From the NCBI GenBank assembly GCA_051955535.1, contig JBQCGP010000024.1, forward strand, positions 1 to 64,000: a stretch of 64,000 nucleotides of DNA. The letters are read 5' to 3'. Positions 33,154-40,489 of the stretch are shown piece after piece. The notes beneath the pieces were generated by a model. The model searched no databases. It was not told the DNA's origin and saw only the letters and a list, made by a program, of their open reading frames with translations. Origin of the DNA: 13-2-20CM-68-14 sp051955535 (GTDB taxonomy: Bacteria > Actinomycetota > Thermoleophilia > Gaiellales > Gaiellaceae). Each line of letters starts with the position of its first letter. Within the stretch, counting starts at the first letter, position 1. Made by a program: the position numbers and the translations under genes.

Positions 33154-33847
33154 GATGCCCCCAGATCACGATCCCGCCCCCGAGGCTGAGGCGGCGGTAC
33201 TGCACGTCCTCGACGCCCGCGGCGCGCCAGAGGTCGTGCTGGCGCCCGAGCGGGTAGCGGCGCCAGAACTCGCGGATGCTGCCCCCGAGAAACCGCCCGA
33301 CCTCGTGCCAGCCGGGGTCGATCGCGCGACCGGCGGTTGGGAGCACCGCGCCGACGTAGACGCGCCAGAACGGACCCCAGACCCCGCGCGGAACGGCGAA
33401 CTCGAGGGCGGCGATCGTTCCGCCCGGACGGACGACGCGGGTGAGCTCGGCGAGTGTCGCGCCCGGGTCGTCGACATAGCGCAGCAGGTAAGTGAAGGTG
33501 AGCGCGTCGAAGGACGCATCGGCAAAGGGGAGGCTCTCGGCGCTTGCCTCGACGAGCTCGACGGCCGGCAGCCGCTCGCGCGCAAGCGCGAGCATCTCGG
33601 GGCTCTGGTCGAGGCCTACGACCGCGCAGCCTTTCTGGCGGATCAGCTCGGCGGCGACCAGTCCGGTCCCCGTGGCGACATCGAGAACGCGGTCGCCGGC
33701 TCCGGCCTCGACATGCGAGACGAGGAAGCTGCGCCAGCGGGGATCCTGGCCCAGCGAGAGCAGGCGTGCGTACCGGTCATAGGTCGGCCCGAGCGGAGCG
33801 AACAGCTCGCGCGCGCGAGCTGTTCGGGGTGAAACAACCTCGGCCAT
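33143..33847 (-). CDS. UbiE/MenG-like SAM-dependent methyltransferase
   Basis: A 234-residue class I methyltransferase of the demethylmenaquinone/ubiquinone type. SAM-binding motif I is VLDVATGTGLVAAEL, the acidic loop is VVGLDQSPEM. The UbiE-type segments ASAESLPFADASFDAL and RVVRPGGTIAALEFAVP follow, and it ends SLGGGIVIWGHRGG. It would methylate the quinone ring in menaquinone synthesis. ATG 33847 has TAGGGT seven bases upstream, and the divergent gene shares this promoter region. Confidence 0.85.
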   Translation of the reverse strand: MAEVVSPRTARARELFAPLGPTYDRYARLLSLGQDPRWRSFLVSHVEAGAGDRVLDVATGTGLVAAELIRQKGCAVVGLDQSPEMLALARERLPAVELVEASAESLPFADASFDALTFTYLLRYVDDPGATLAELTRVVRPGGTIAALEFAVPRGVWGPFWRVYVGAVLPTAGRAIDPGWHEVGRFLGGSIREFWRRYPLGRQHDLWRAAGVEDVQYRRLSLGGGIVIWGHRGG

Positions 33848-33854
33848 CGCGCGA

Positions 33855-33860
33855 ACCCTA
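33855..33860 (-). promoter_or_regulatory. Leaderless -10 hexamer TAGGGT, overlapping a divergent one
   Basis: Seven bases upstream of the methyltransferase ATG. Its TA is shared with TATGCT on the other strand. Confidence 0.5.
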
Positions 33861-33864
33861 TGCT
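33859..33864 (+). promoter_or_regulatory. Leaderless -10 hexamer TATGCT, overlapping a divergent one
   Basis: Six bases upstream of GTG 33871; forms the composite ACCCTATGCT with the opposing hexamer. Confidence 0.5.
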
Positions 33865-33870
33865 CGTCCG

Positions 33871-34425
33871 GTGGGGCTGACCCAGGACCTGCGGCGGATC
33901 GCGGAGGCGGCGGTGCGCTACGCGGCGCCCGGCGAGGAGGTCGTCGGCATCGTCCCCGCCGAGCCCTCGCGCGGCGCGCGCGCGTACCTCTGTGCTTACA
34001 GGGGCGAGGACGGCGACCAGAGCTGGCTGGTGCTGGACGGCGAGGGTAAGCCGGTCACCGACCGCACAGGCGTGCGCGAGGCAGTCTCGATCGCGGCGCT
34101 CGTCGAGGTCGCCGAAGAGACCGCGGGCGGGGGCGACCTGGACGAGCTCCGCTCGCAGCTCGTCGCGCTCCGCGTGACCGAGAATCCGCCGGGAATCGAC
34201 GAAGCCGAGGAGGCTGCGCTCGCGCTCGAGGCCACGATCGGCGGCACGCCCCGCGTCGCGACGCCCGAGCGCCTGGATGCGATCGGAGCAGCGACGGTGA
34301 GGCTCGAGCGCGTCCTGGGCGACAGCGGCGGCTCGCCCTTCGCCGCCGCAATGGAGCAGGCCCGGACGACGGTCGACAAGCTGACGCGGGACGTGTTGGG
34401 CGCCTACAAGGTCCCGCTCGACTGA
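33871..34425 (+). CDS. Conserved-looking 184-residue protein of unknown function
   Basis: A soluble protein from GTG 33871, chosen because TATGCT lies six bases before it and upstream residues are non-coding in style. It has an N-terminal helix LTQDLRRIAEAAVRYAAPGE, a beta-rich part (AYLCAYRGEDGDQSWLVLDG) and a long helical C-terminus. No cysteine cluster, signal or membrane helix. No function recognised. It is followed 23 bases later by a 96-residue acidic protein that may be its partner. Confidence 0.7.
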   Translation: MGLTQDLRRIAEAAVRYAAPGEEVVGIVPAEPSRGARAYLCAYRGEDGDQSWLVLDGEGKPVTDRTGVREAVSIAALVEVAEETAGGGDLDELRSQLVALRVTENPPGIDEAEEAALALEATIGGTPRVATPERLDAIGAATVRLERVLGDSGGSPFAAAMEQARTTVDKLTRDVLGAYKVPLD

Positions 34426-34436
34426 TGCCTCGTGGC

Positions 34437-34442
34437 TAGAGT
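34437..34442 (+). promoter_or_regulatory. Leaderless -10 hexamer TAGAGT
   Basis: Six bases upstream of ATG 34449. Confidence 0.5.
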
Positions 34443-34448
34443 GGCGCC

Positions 34449-34739
34449 ATGGAAGGCGGCGAGGGTTTCCCGTTCGGGGGTGATCCGGAGGATCTCCTGC
34501 GCGGGCTTCGTGCGTTCGCGGAGCAGCAGGCCGAGACCGTCCAGGAGGCCCAGCGCGAGCAGTTCGCGACGCTGACGCTGAACACGGCCGTCGAGCTGAC
34601 CTCTGCGGCGCTTCAGCAGGTGACGGCCCAGGGCGGTCCTGACGAGCAGGCACTCCAGATCCGCGACGCGATGCGCGTGCTGTTCCCCGAGGCCGTGGCG
34701 CTCGTTTCAGCGGCGCGCCAGGGCTTCATGCGCGAGTAG
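34449..34739 (+). CDS. 96-residue helical protein of unknown function with duplicated 3' end
   Basis: A small acidic Gln/Glu-rich helical protein. It begins MEGGEGFPFGGDPEDLLRGL and ends LVSAARQGFMRE. It is not recognised. The last 29 bases before the stop are repeated with one mismatch 109 bases downstream (34817-34845), on the other side of a reversed two-hairpin element, giving a second AARQGFMREG ending. The current stop therefore probably arose, or survived, through that rearrangement. Confidence 0.65.
   Translation: MEGGEGFPFGGDPEDLLRGLRAFAEQQAETVQEAQREQFATLTLNTAVELTSAALQQVTAQGGPDEQALQIRDAMRVLFPEAVALVSAARQGFMRE
34708..34736 (+). repeat. 29-bp direct repeat, upstream copy
   Basis: The coding end of the 96-residue protein; matches 34817-34845 with one C/G difference and flanks repeat element copy D. 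Confidence 0.85.
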
Positions 34740-34750
34740 TGATCCAAGCC

Positions 34751-34814
34751 GGGGTAAGACGGCCGCGGCGGCCAAACCGCCACGGGCTCTAGCCGGCATC
34801 GCGAGCGACGCCGG
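34751..34814 (-). repeat. Two-hairpin repeat element, copy D (reverse orientation)
   Basis: On the minus strand: stem 1 GGCGTCG-CTCG-CGATGCC (34795-34812), spacer GGCTA, stem 2 GCCCG-GCGGT / GCCGC-CGGCC with TTG loop, then GTCTTACCCC. It lies between the 29-bp direct repeats. Confidence 0.8.
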
Positions 34815-34816
34815 TG

Positions 34817-34845
34817 CAGCGGCGCGGCAGGGCTTCATGCGCGAG
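34817..34845 (+). repeat. 29-bp direct repeat, downstream copy
   Basis: Second copy of the 96-residue gene end. It directly abuts the stop codon of the convergent acetyltransferase pseudogene at 34848. Confidence 0.85.
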
Positions 34846-34847
34846 GG

Positions 34848-35681
34848 CTAGTCGAACGCGATCTCTGCGGCTTCGCAGACGCGCCGGTAGCCGATCTGCT
34901 CGTAGATCCTGTTCGCGGTCGGGTTCGCCAGGTCGGTGAAGAGGAAGCAGAAGCGGTACGTGCGCAGCAGGCGCTCCGAGAGCGCCGCGGTCAGCGCCGA
35001 TGCGTAGCCGTTCCGCCTGAGGTGTGGGGGCGTGTAGACCGGCGCGATCCGGATGCCGTTCGGAGTCGGATTGCCGTAGGCGGCGAGCGAGACCGGCTCC
35101 TAGCCGTCGTTCCAGAGGACGATGCCTGCCGAGTCCACAGTGAGCCGGTGGTCGACGGCGCTCTCCGACCCGGATCCGACCGCCCCTTCGCCGAGCGCCT
35201 CTTCCATGAACGCGTTCCACCATGCGATCAGTAACGGCCGGTCCTTCGCGGTGGCGTCGCGCATGCGACCTGGCACGTGCGAAACGGGCTCGACGCGGTC
35301 GAGCTGGAAGACGCCCTGGCCGCGCACGGCGCGCGGCGTCGCGCCGGTCCGCGCCGCCCAGGCTTGCGTGAAGCCCTCCACCTCCGGCCGGGCGCCGACG
35401 ACGCCGGGGAGGTCGTCGTCGATTCCCACCGCCAGGGCCTCGAGCGCTTCCGCGCGTCGCGGGCGAGCGAGGGCGAGGTTGTACGGAGGCGTCCGCACCG
35501 CTGCTCCCTGGACACCGTCCTCCTCGGCCAGCCAGAGGAAGTGCTCCGGGTAGAAGGGCGGATGATCGCGGAGCGTTCCCGCGATCCCGAGGATCAGATT
35601 GTGGCGAGCCTCGTCTTCGAGCAGCAGCGACCCCGCGGCGTCGAGGAAGGCGACCGGATCGTCGAGGCGACGGACCTTCAT
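34848..35681 (-). pseudogene. GNAT acetyltransferase interrupted by one in-frame TAG
   Basis: The frame from ATG 35681 to the stop at 34848 would encode 277 residues, but TAG occurs at 35100-35102 after IVLWNDG. The downstream part continues in the same frame with perfect GNAT sense: EPVSLAAYGNPTPNGIRIAP, RRNGYASALTAALSERLL, then TDLANPTANRIYEQIGYRRV. These hold the acetyl-CoA loop and the last strand, so the truncated 193-residue product should be inactive. One base change (for example CAG to TAG), a sequencing error or stop read-through would explain it. TAGTTT lies seven bases before the ATG. Confidence 0.85.
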
Positions 35682-35688
35682 CGCCCGG

Positions 35689-35694
35689 AAACTA
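35689..35694 (-). promoter_or_regulatory. Leaderless -10 hexamer TAGTTT, overlapping a divergent one
   Basis: Seven bases upstream of the acetyltransferase ATG; it shares its TA with the TACAAT of the proline dehydrogenase gene. Confidence 0.5.
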
Positions 35695-35698
35695 CAAT
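35693..35698 (+). promoter_or_regulatory. Leaderless -10 hexamer TACAAT, overlapping a divergent one
   Basis: Nine bases upstream of GTG 35708. The composite AAACTACAAT has the same shape as the one at 33855-33864. Confidence 0.5.
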
Positions 35699-35707
35699 TC
35701 GCCGCCC

Positions 35708-36634
35708 GTGATCTTCGATCGCGCGATCGTCCGGATGCTGCCGGCAGTGCCCAAGCCTCTCGTCCACCGGCTGGCGTCGCGCTACATCTCGGGGCCGACG
35801 CTCGAGGATGCCTGCGACGTCGTCGCCACGTTGAACGCGGAAGGGAAGCTGGCGACGATCGACGTGCTCGGCGAGGAGATCACGCGCGCAGGCGAGGCGC
35901 GGGCGATCGCACAGGCATACCGCGACGTCTTCGAGACGATCGAGCGCCAGGCGCTCGATTCGGGCGTGAGCGTGAAGCCGACTGCGCTCGGCCTCAAGCT
36001 CGACTACGGCCTCTGCCGCGAGAATCTCGAGTCCGTCGTCCAGGCTGCCGCGCGGCGCGACAACTTCGTCCGGATCGACATGGAGGACTCGTCGACGACC
36101 GACGAGACGCTGCGCCTCTATCGCGAACTGCGCGCCGCCGGCTACGACAACGTCGGCGTCGTCCTGCAGGCGCGGCTGCGGCGGACGCTCGGCGACATCC
36201 GAGGGCTCGCCGACCTGCAGCCGAGCGTGCGGATCTGCAAGGGCATCTACATCGAGCCGCCAGAGCGCGCCTACCAGGGCTACGAAGAGGTGCGCAGCAA
36301 CTTCCTGCGCGCTTTGGAGGCATTGCTCGACGCAGGGTGCTACGTGGGGATCGCGACACACGACGAGTGGCTCGTCTCCGAGGGACGGCGAGTCGTCGCC
36401 CGCCGGAGGCTCGGACGCGACGAGTACGAGTTCCAGATGCTGTTCGGCGTCGCCGAGCCGCTCGGCGACGCGCTTGTGAGCGACGGGCACCGGCTTCGCA
36501 TCTACGTCCCGTTCGGCGAGCACTGGTACGCGTACTCGATCCGGCGGCTGCAGGAGAACCCGAGCATCGCCGGCTACATCGCTGCGGACACCCTCGGCAG
36601 GCTGATGCCGCGTCGCAACGGCTCCGCTTCTTGA
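35708..36634 (+). CDS. Proline dehydrogenase
   Basis: A 308-residue FAD-dependent enzyme that oxidises proline to 1-pyrroline-5-carboxylate, feeding electrons to the quinone pool. It is a stand-alone ProDH of PutB type. Barrel motifs are SVKPTALGL, FVRIDMEDSSTTDETL, GVVLQARLRRT, RICKGIYIEP, GIATHDEWL and the substrate-binding WYAYSIRRLQENP. It starts at GTG 35708. The usual partner, P5C dehydrogenase, is not next to it; instead a class III aminotransferase is coupled by TTGA. Confidence 0.93.
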   Translation: MIFDRAIVRMLPAVPKPLVHRLASRYISGPTLEDACDVVATLNAEGKLATIDVLGEEITRAGEARAIAQAYRDVFETIERQALDSGVSVKPTALGLKLDYGLCRENLESVVQAAARRDNFVRIDMEDSSTTDETLRLYRELRAAGYDNVGVVLQARLRRTLGDIRGLADLQPSVRICKGIYIEPPERAYQGYEEVRSNFLRALEALLDAGCYVGIATHDEWLVSEGRRVVARRRLGRDEYEFQMLFGVAEPLGDALVSDGHRLRIYVPFGEHWYAYSIRRLQENPSIAGYIAADTLGRLMPRRNGSAS

Positions 36635-37650
36635 TCTGGGCCGAGGCCGAGGGTTGCCGCGTCGTCGACGACGGCGGCCGCGAGTACCTCGACCTGTCGG
36701 CGGGCTTCGGGGTTTCCGTGCTCGGCCACCGGAACCCGAGGATCCTCCAGGCGTGGCGCGAGCAGCGCGTCGTCCACGCGCTCGGCGATCTCGCGGAGGC
36801 CGAGGTGACGGCGGCGCTCCGCCGACGGCTGCCGCGGCCGTCGAAGCTCGGGGTCACCGGCGAAGACGCGGTCGAGATCGCGCTGCGTACGGCGCTCCTC
36901 GCGACGGGTAAGCCGGGGATCCTCGCATTCGAGGGCGCCTACCACGGCACCGGCCTGCTCGCGCTCGCGGCGACGTCGATCGACGGCTTCCGCTTGCCCT
37001 TCCGGACGTGGCTGCCCGGGCCGGTCTACCGGCGCCGCTTCGGCGACGACCCGGGGCCCCTGCCGGCCCGCTGCGGCTGCGTGATCGTGGAGCCGGTGCA
37101 GGCGCGCGGCGGCGCGAACGTTCCGCCGCCGGACTTCCTTCGCATCCTGCGCCGCCGCTGCACCGCGCGTGGGGCCCTGCTGATCGTCGACGCTGTCTAC
37201 GCGGGGCTCGGCCGGACGGGTGAGCTCTGGCCCGGGGCCGAGTACGCCGACGTGCTCGTCGTCGGCAAGGCGCTCGGACACGGGCTGCCGATCTCGGCCG
37301 CGCTGTTCTACCGCGAGGATCTCGCCGAGGCCTGGTCGCTAGGCGACGAGGACGTCTACACACACACGCACGTCGGCAACCCCTTGGCCGCCGCGGCCGC
37401 GCACGTGGTGCTCGACGAGGTGCCCGACCTGCTCGAGCGGGTCGAGGTGGCGGGCGAGCGGTTCGAGCGCGCCGGGTGGCACGGCCGCGGGCTCCTTCGG
37501 GCACACGAAGGGGATGCCGAGGAGGCGCTGCGGCGCGGCGTGATCGTCGTGCCCGCCGGTCCCGGCGGCCGGCTGATCTCGGCGACGCCGCCGCTGACGA
37601 TCAGCGACGAGGAGATCGACGAGGCGATCGAGCGGCTCGGGCGGGGCTAG
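36631..37650 (+). CDS. Class III PLP-dependent aminotransferase (short form)
   Basis: A 339-residue fold-type I enzyme of the ornithine/4-aminobutyrate aminotransferase class. The start is TTG in a TTGA overlap with the proline dehydrogenase stop. It opens directly in the EYLDLSAGFGVSVLGHRNP segment, so about 50-80 N-terminal residues usual in the class are absent. Cofactor motifs are AFEGAYHGTG, VIVEPVQARGG, LLIVDAVYAGLGRTGEL and the Schiff-base lysine in VVGKALGHGLP. The DEVQ motif is DAVY here. Coupling to ProDH suggests a role around P5C/glutamate semialdehyde or ornithine; inference. Confidence 0.85.
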   Translation: MIWAEAEGCRVVDDGGREYLDLSAGFGVSVLGHRNPRILQAWREQRVVHALGDLAEAEVTAALRRRLPRPSKLGVTGEDAVEIALRTALLATGKPGILAFEGAYHGTGLLALAATSIDGFRLPFRTWLPGPVYRRRFGDDPGPLPARCGCVIVEPVQARGGANVPPPDFLRILRRRCTARGALLIVDAVYAGLGRTGELWPGAEYADVLVVGKALGHGLPISAALFYREDLAEAWSLGDEDVYTHTHVGNPLAAAAAHVVLDEVPDLLERVEVAGERFERAGWHGRGLLRAHEGDAEEALRRGVIVVPAGPGGRLISATPPLTISDEEIDEAIERLGRG

Positions 37651-38365
37651 ACAGCGGCTTGTCGGCCATCAGCACGAACTGCCCTGGGACGCGGGGATCT
37701 TTCTCCCGCCAGTACGTTTTGTAGATCGTCGAGAACTCCTCGAGCGAGCGGATCGTGAGCCCGGCGCCGGCGACTGCAGTGACGATCTGGCCGAGCCGCC
37801 AGAAACGCTGGCGCTTCTCCTCGGTTGCGGCCGGTCCGGTCAGCTCGAAGTGGCGCCAGCCGACTCCGGCCAGCTCCTCCTCGTTGAAGTAGTCCTCGCG
37901 CCAATGCGACGCCTGGTCGACGCACGCGGACACCGGGTGGTCGTCGTAGGCGAGCAGCATGCCGCCCGGCTTCAGCGCGGCAACGACACCCTTTGCCCAT
38001 GCATCGAGGTCGTGCAACCAGTGGAAGATGCCGCCGCCGGTGTAGACGAGGTTGAAGCGGCCGCGCTCGAGCTGCAGCGGCAGCGCTTGGACGTCGGCCT
38101 CGAAGAAGACCGCGTTCGGCACGCGCTCGCGCGCCACAGCAGTCGCCTCCGCGGAGATGTCGACACCTGTGACCAGCGCGCCGAGCTCGACCAGTTCCGC
38201 AGTCGACTCACCGGTCGCGCACTGGAGGTGGAGGACGTGTTTGCCCTTGAGCTCTGGTAGGCGCTCGCGGATCGCCGGCGGGATCTCGAGCTGACCCGCC
38301 ATCGCGTCGGTGCGGCGGCGGTGGATCTCGTCCCACGCTCTTCGGTTGTAGTCGGTCGGCTCCAT
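37601..38365 (-). CDS. Class I SAM-dependent methyltransferase
   Basis: A 254-residue methyltransferase from ATG 38365. Motif I is VLHLQCATGESTAELVELG, the acidic residue is TGVDISAEA, and the FNLVYTGGGIFHWL and LKPGGMLLAYDD segments are typical of the family with the QCATGE form. The substrate is unknown. It begins five bases after the stop of the FabL-like reductase, so they are one unit. The 3' end runs 50 bases antisense into the aminotransferase gene, giving a Ser/Arg-rich tail. Confidence 0.85.
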   Translation of the reverse strand: MEPTDYNRRAWDEIHRRRTDAMAGQLEIPPAIRERLPELKGKHVLHLQCATGESTAELVELGALVTGVDISAEATAVARERVPNAVFFEADVQALPLQLERGRFNLVYTGGGIFHWLHDLDAWAKGVVAALKPGGMLLAYDDHPVSACVDQASHWREDYFNEEELAGVGWRHFELTGPAATEEKRQRFWRLGQIVTAVAGAGLTIRSLEEFSTIYKTYWREKDPRVPGQFVLMADKPLSSPARAARSPRRSPRR

Positions 38366-38369
38366 GGCC

Positions 38370-39110
38370 CTATTGAGCCAGCAGCGAGAACCCGCCGTCC
38401 ACAACAAGCGTGTGGCCGCAGACCATCTCAGCCCCGGGCGAGCAGAGCCACGTGACGGCGTCCGAGACGTCGGCGGGCTCGACAAGGCGGCCGGCGGGTG
38501 TTCGCTCGCGGCCGATTCGCAGCATCTCGTCCCGGTTCGGAAAGTGCTCGAGCGCGTCGGTCTCGACCACGCCCGCCGAGATAGCGTTGACGCGGATCCC
38601 GTGTGGCGCCAGCTCGACCGCCAGGTACCGCACGAGCGACTCGAGGGCCGCCTTCGAGGTGCCGACGGCGACGTAGTTCTCGAGCACGCGCACGGAGCCG
38701 AGGCTCGAGATGCCGACGATCGACGAACCCCGCGGCATTTGCGGCACCGCCGCCTGGGCGAGTCCGAGCAGCGCGTATGCGTTCGCGTCGAGCGTCCAGT
38801 CCCAGTGTTTCTTCTCCAGCTCGAGTGCTGGACGGATGACTCCCGTCGCGGCGTTGTGGACGAGCGCCTGGAGCTGTCCGAGCTCCGCGACTTGGCGGAC
38901 GACGCGTTCGGAGGAGACGTTGCCGCGCACGAGCACCGGCTCGGCGCCGGCCCCGCGCAGCTCCTCGGCCGTGGCCTCTGCCGCGCTGTCGTTGCGGAGG
39001 TAGCCGATCGCGACGCGCGCCGCGCCGAGCTCCGCGAACCGCAGCGCGATCGCCTTGCCGATACCGCGCGAGCCGCCGGTCACGAAGACCGAGGCGCCGT
39101 CGAAGCTCAC
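38370..39110 (-). CDS. fabL: Short-chain dehydrogenase, FabL-type enoyl-ACP reductase
   Basis: A 246-residue NAD(P)H-dependent reductase. The cofactor site is TGGSRGIGKAIALRF; VHNAATGVIRPALELEKKHW and DANAYALLGLAQAA strongly resemble Bacillus FabL. The catalytic pair is in NYVAVGTSKAAL (Tyr-x6-Lys), and the end VVDGGFSLL is standard for SDRs. It would reduce enoyl-ACP in fatty acid synthesis. GTG start at 39110. Another SDR activity remains possible. Confidence 0.78.
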   Translation of the reverse strand: MSFDGASVFVTGGSRGIGKAIALRFAELGAARVAIGYLRNDSAAEATAEELRGAGAEPVLVRGNVSSERVVRQVAELGQLQALVHNAATGVIRPALELEKKHWDWTLDANAYALLGLAQAAVPQMPRGSSIVGISSLGSVRVLENYVAVGTSKAALESLVRYLAVELAPHGIRVNAISAGVVETDALEHFPNRDEMLRIGRERTPAGRLVEPADVSDAVTWLCSPGAEMVCGHTLVVDGGFSLLAQ

Positions 39111-39124
39111 GTCTGGAACGGCCC

Positions 39125-39161
39125 CGGCCGGGGTCTGACCCCAGAAGAGGCCGAAACGGAC
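39125..39161 (+). repeat. GGGGTCTGACCCC...AAACGGAC repeat, copy 1
   Basis: Palindrome core 39130-39142, with AAACGGAC at 39154-39161, 24 bases from core start. Confidence 0.8.
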
Positions 39162-39228
39162 AGCGGCAAGGTGGCCCGACGGGGCCGAAGCCTCTGTTCA
39201 TGCGGGCGCGGTCGTCCCGCCGGGACAC

Positions 39229-39264
39229 GGCCGGGGTCTGACCCCAAACAAGTCCTAAACGGAC
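39229..39264 (+). repeat. GGGGTCTGACCCC...AAACGGAC repeat, copy 2
   Basis: Core 39233-39245 and AAACGGAC at 39257-39264, same orientation as copy 1 and 103 bases from it. Both occupy the gap upstream of fabL; nothing else is recognised in this gap. Confidence 0.8.
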
Positions 39265-39270
39265 GACCGT

Positions 39271-39549
39271 TCACGGGCGGCGCGGCAACGGTTCGTCGGC
39301 CGGGGCGGAGCTCGGAAGCTCGCCCCAGCCCGGCACGTCGCGCCGGACCCGACCGCCGGTCTCGGCCTTCGAGGAGGCGTGCCCGAGGCTGTCGAGCAGC
39401 TCCATCTTCTCCTCGCCGTATCGCCGCACGGGATCGTCCTCGGGAAGATCCTTGACGAGCTCCTCTACCCGCGCACGGAGCTGGTACGCGAACTGCGGTG
39501 TTGCCGGGCCGACGAGCGCATCGATCGCTTGTTTCGTTGCCTGAGGCAT
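39271..39549 (-). CDS. 92-residue protein of unknown function
   Basis: A small soluble protein from ATG 39549, chosen because TAGGCT lies seven bases before it; a longer frame upstream is implausible. N-terminal half is helical (MPQATKQAIDALVGPATPQF, LRARVEELVKDLPEDDPVRR), and the C-terminal half is loose and Pro/Ser-rich with VPGWGELP. No known domain. It is divergent from a drug/metabolite exporter gene. Confidence 0.65.
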   Translation of the reverse strand: MPQATKQAIDALVGPATPQFAYQLRARVEELVKDLPEDDPVRRYGEEKMELLDSLGHASSKAETGGRVRRDVPGWGELPSSAPADEPLPRRP

Positions 39550-39556
39550 CGCTCGG

Positions 39557-39562
39557 AGCCTA
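39557..39562 (-). promoter_or_regulatory. Leaderless -10 hexamer TAGGCT
   Basis: Seven bases upstream of ATG 39549 and only five bases from the opposing hexamer at 39568. Confidence 0.5.
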
Positions 39563-39567
39563 ATGGG

Positions 39568-39573
39568 TAGGTT
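39568..39573 (+). promoter_or_regulatory. Leaderless -10 hexamer TAGGTT
   Basis: Seven bases upstream of ATG 39581; supports that start over the ATG at 39563, which lies upstream of the hexamer. Confidence 0.5.
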
Positions 39574-39580
39574 CGAAGCG

Positions 39581-40489
39581 ATGCGCCGCCCGGAGACCGC
39601 CGACCTGATGCTGCTCGTCACGGTCGTGATCTGGTCGCTCAACTTCACCGTCACGAAGTACGTCCTCGACCAGGGCTTCGAGCCGCTTGCGTACGGCGGC
39701 TTGCGTTTCGCGGCCGCTGCGGCGCTCTTCGCGGGCGTGACCTACGGGCGCGAGCGCTCGTTCCACCTGACCCGCCGTGACGCCCTCTACCTGGCCGGAG
39801 CGGCGGTGGTCGGGATCTTCCTGAACCAGGTCACCTTCGTCTACGGGACGAAGCTGACGACCGCCGCGACGGTGGCGTTGATCTTCGGGACGATGCCGAT
39901 CCTGACGGCGCTGTTCGCGCGCGTCGGTCGGATCGAGCAGCTGCACAGCCGCTTCTGGCTCGCTGCCGCGACCTGCTTCGGCGGAGTCGTTCTCGTCGCC
40001 GTCGGCGCCCAGGGTGGCATCTCCGGCAACGCCTGGGGTTATCTGCTCGATCTCGGCGGCGCTGCCACCTGGGCCGCGTACTCGGTGGCGATCGCGCCGC
40101 TGATGCGCCGCTACACGGCGTCGCGCCTGAGCGCCTGGGCGCTCTCGATCGGCGCCGGCATGCTGCTCGCGGCGGGAGCCCCGCAGCTCGCGAGCCAGAA
40201 TTACGCGGCGCTGCCGGCCGTAGTCTGGCTCGCATACGTCTTCGCCGTGGTCGGCCCGCTCTTCGTGACGAACCTGCTCTGGTTCAACGCGATCCACCGC
40301 GTCGGCCCGTCGCGCGCGGCGCTCTACACGAATCTTCAGCCGTTTCTCGGCGCCGTGTTCGCGCTCTTGATCCTTTCCGAGTCGATGACGAGGATTCAGG
40401 TGGTGGGGGGTCTGCTGATCGGCGCCGGCATCGTCCTATCCAGCCGCCGGGAGCCCGTCGCAATCGCCCAGCCGACACGCGCGCGATGA
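39581..40489 (+). CDS. EamA/DMT-family transporter
   Basis: A 302-residue inner-membrane transporter with ten predicted helices and two EamA repeats (first LLVTVVIWSLNFTVTKYVLD; second AWGYLLDLGGAATWAAYSVA). FGTMPILTALFARV and NLQPFLGAVFALLILSE are the repeat-end signatures. Probably exports amino acids or other metabolites; substrate unknown. The stop overlaps the next gene as ATGA, making a two-exporter unit. Confidence 0.88.
   Translation: MRRPETADLMLLVTVVIWSLNFTVTKYVLDQGFEPLAYGGLRFAAAAALFAGVTYGRERSFHLTRRDALYLAGAAVVGIFLNQVTFVYGTKLTTAATVALIFGTMPILTALFARVGRIEQLHSRFWLAAATCFGGVVLVAVGAQGGISGNAWGYLLDLGGAATWAAYSVAIAPLMRRYTASRLSAWALSIGAGMLLAAGAPQLASQNYAALPAVVWLAYVFAVVGPLFVTNLLWFNAIHRVGPSRAALYTNLQPFLGAVFALLILSESMTRIQVVGGLLIGAGIVLSSRREPVAIAQPTRAR

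Noticed and set aside
35599..37650. A 683-codon frame that seems to fuse a long N-terminal part to the aminotransferase
   Set aside because: The first 344 codons are the out-of-frame complement of the proline dehydrogenase gene, very rich in Arg and Ala; the true start is the coupled TTG at 36631.
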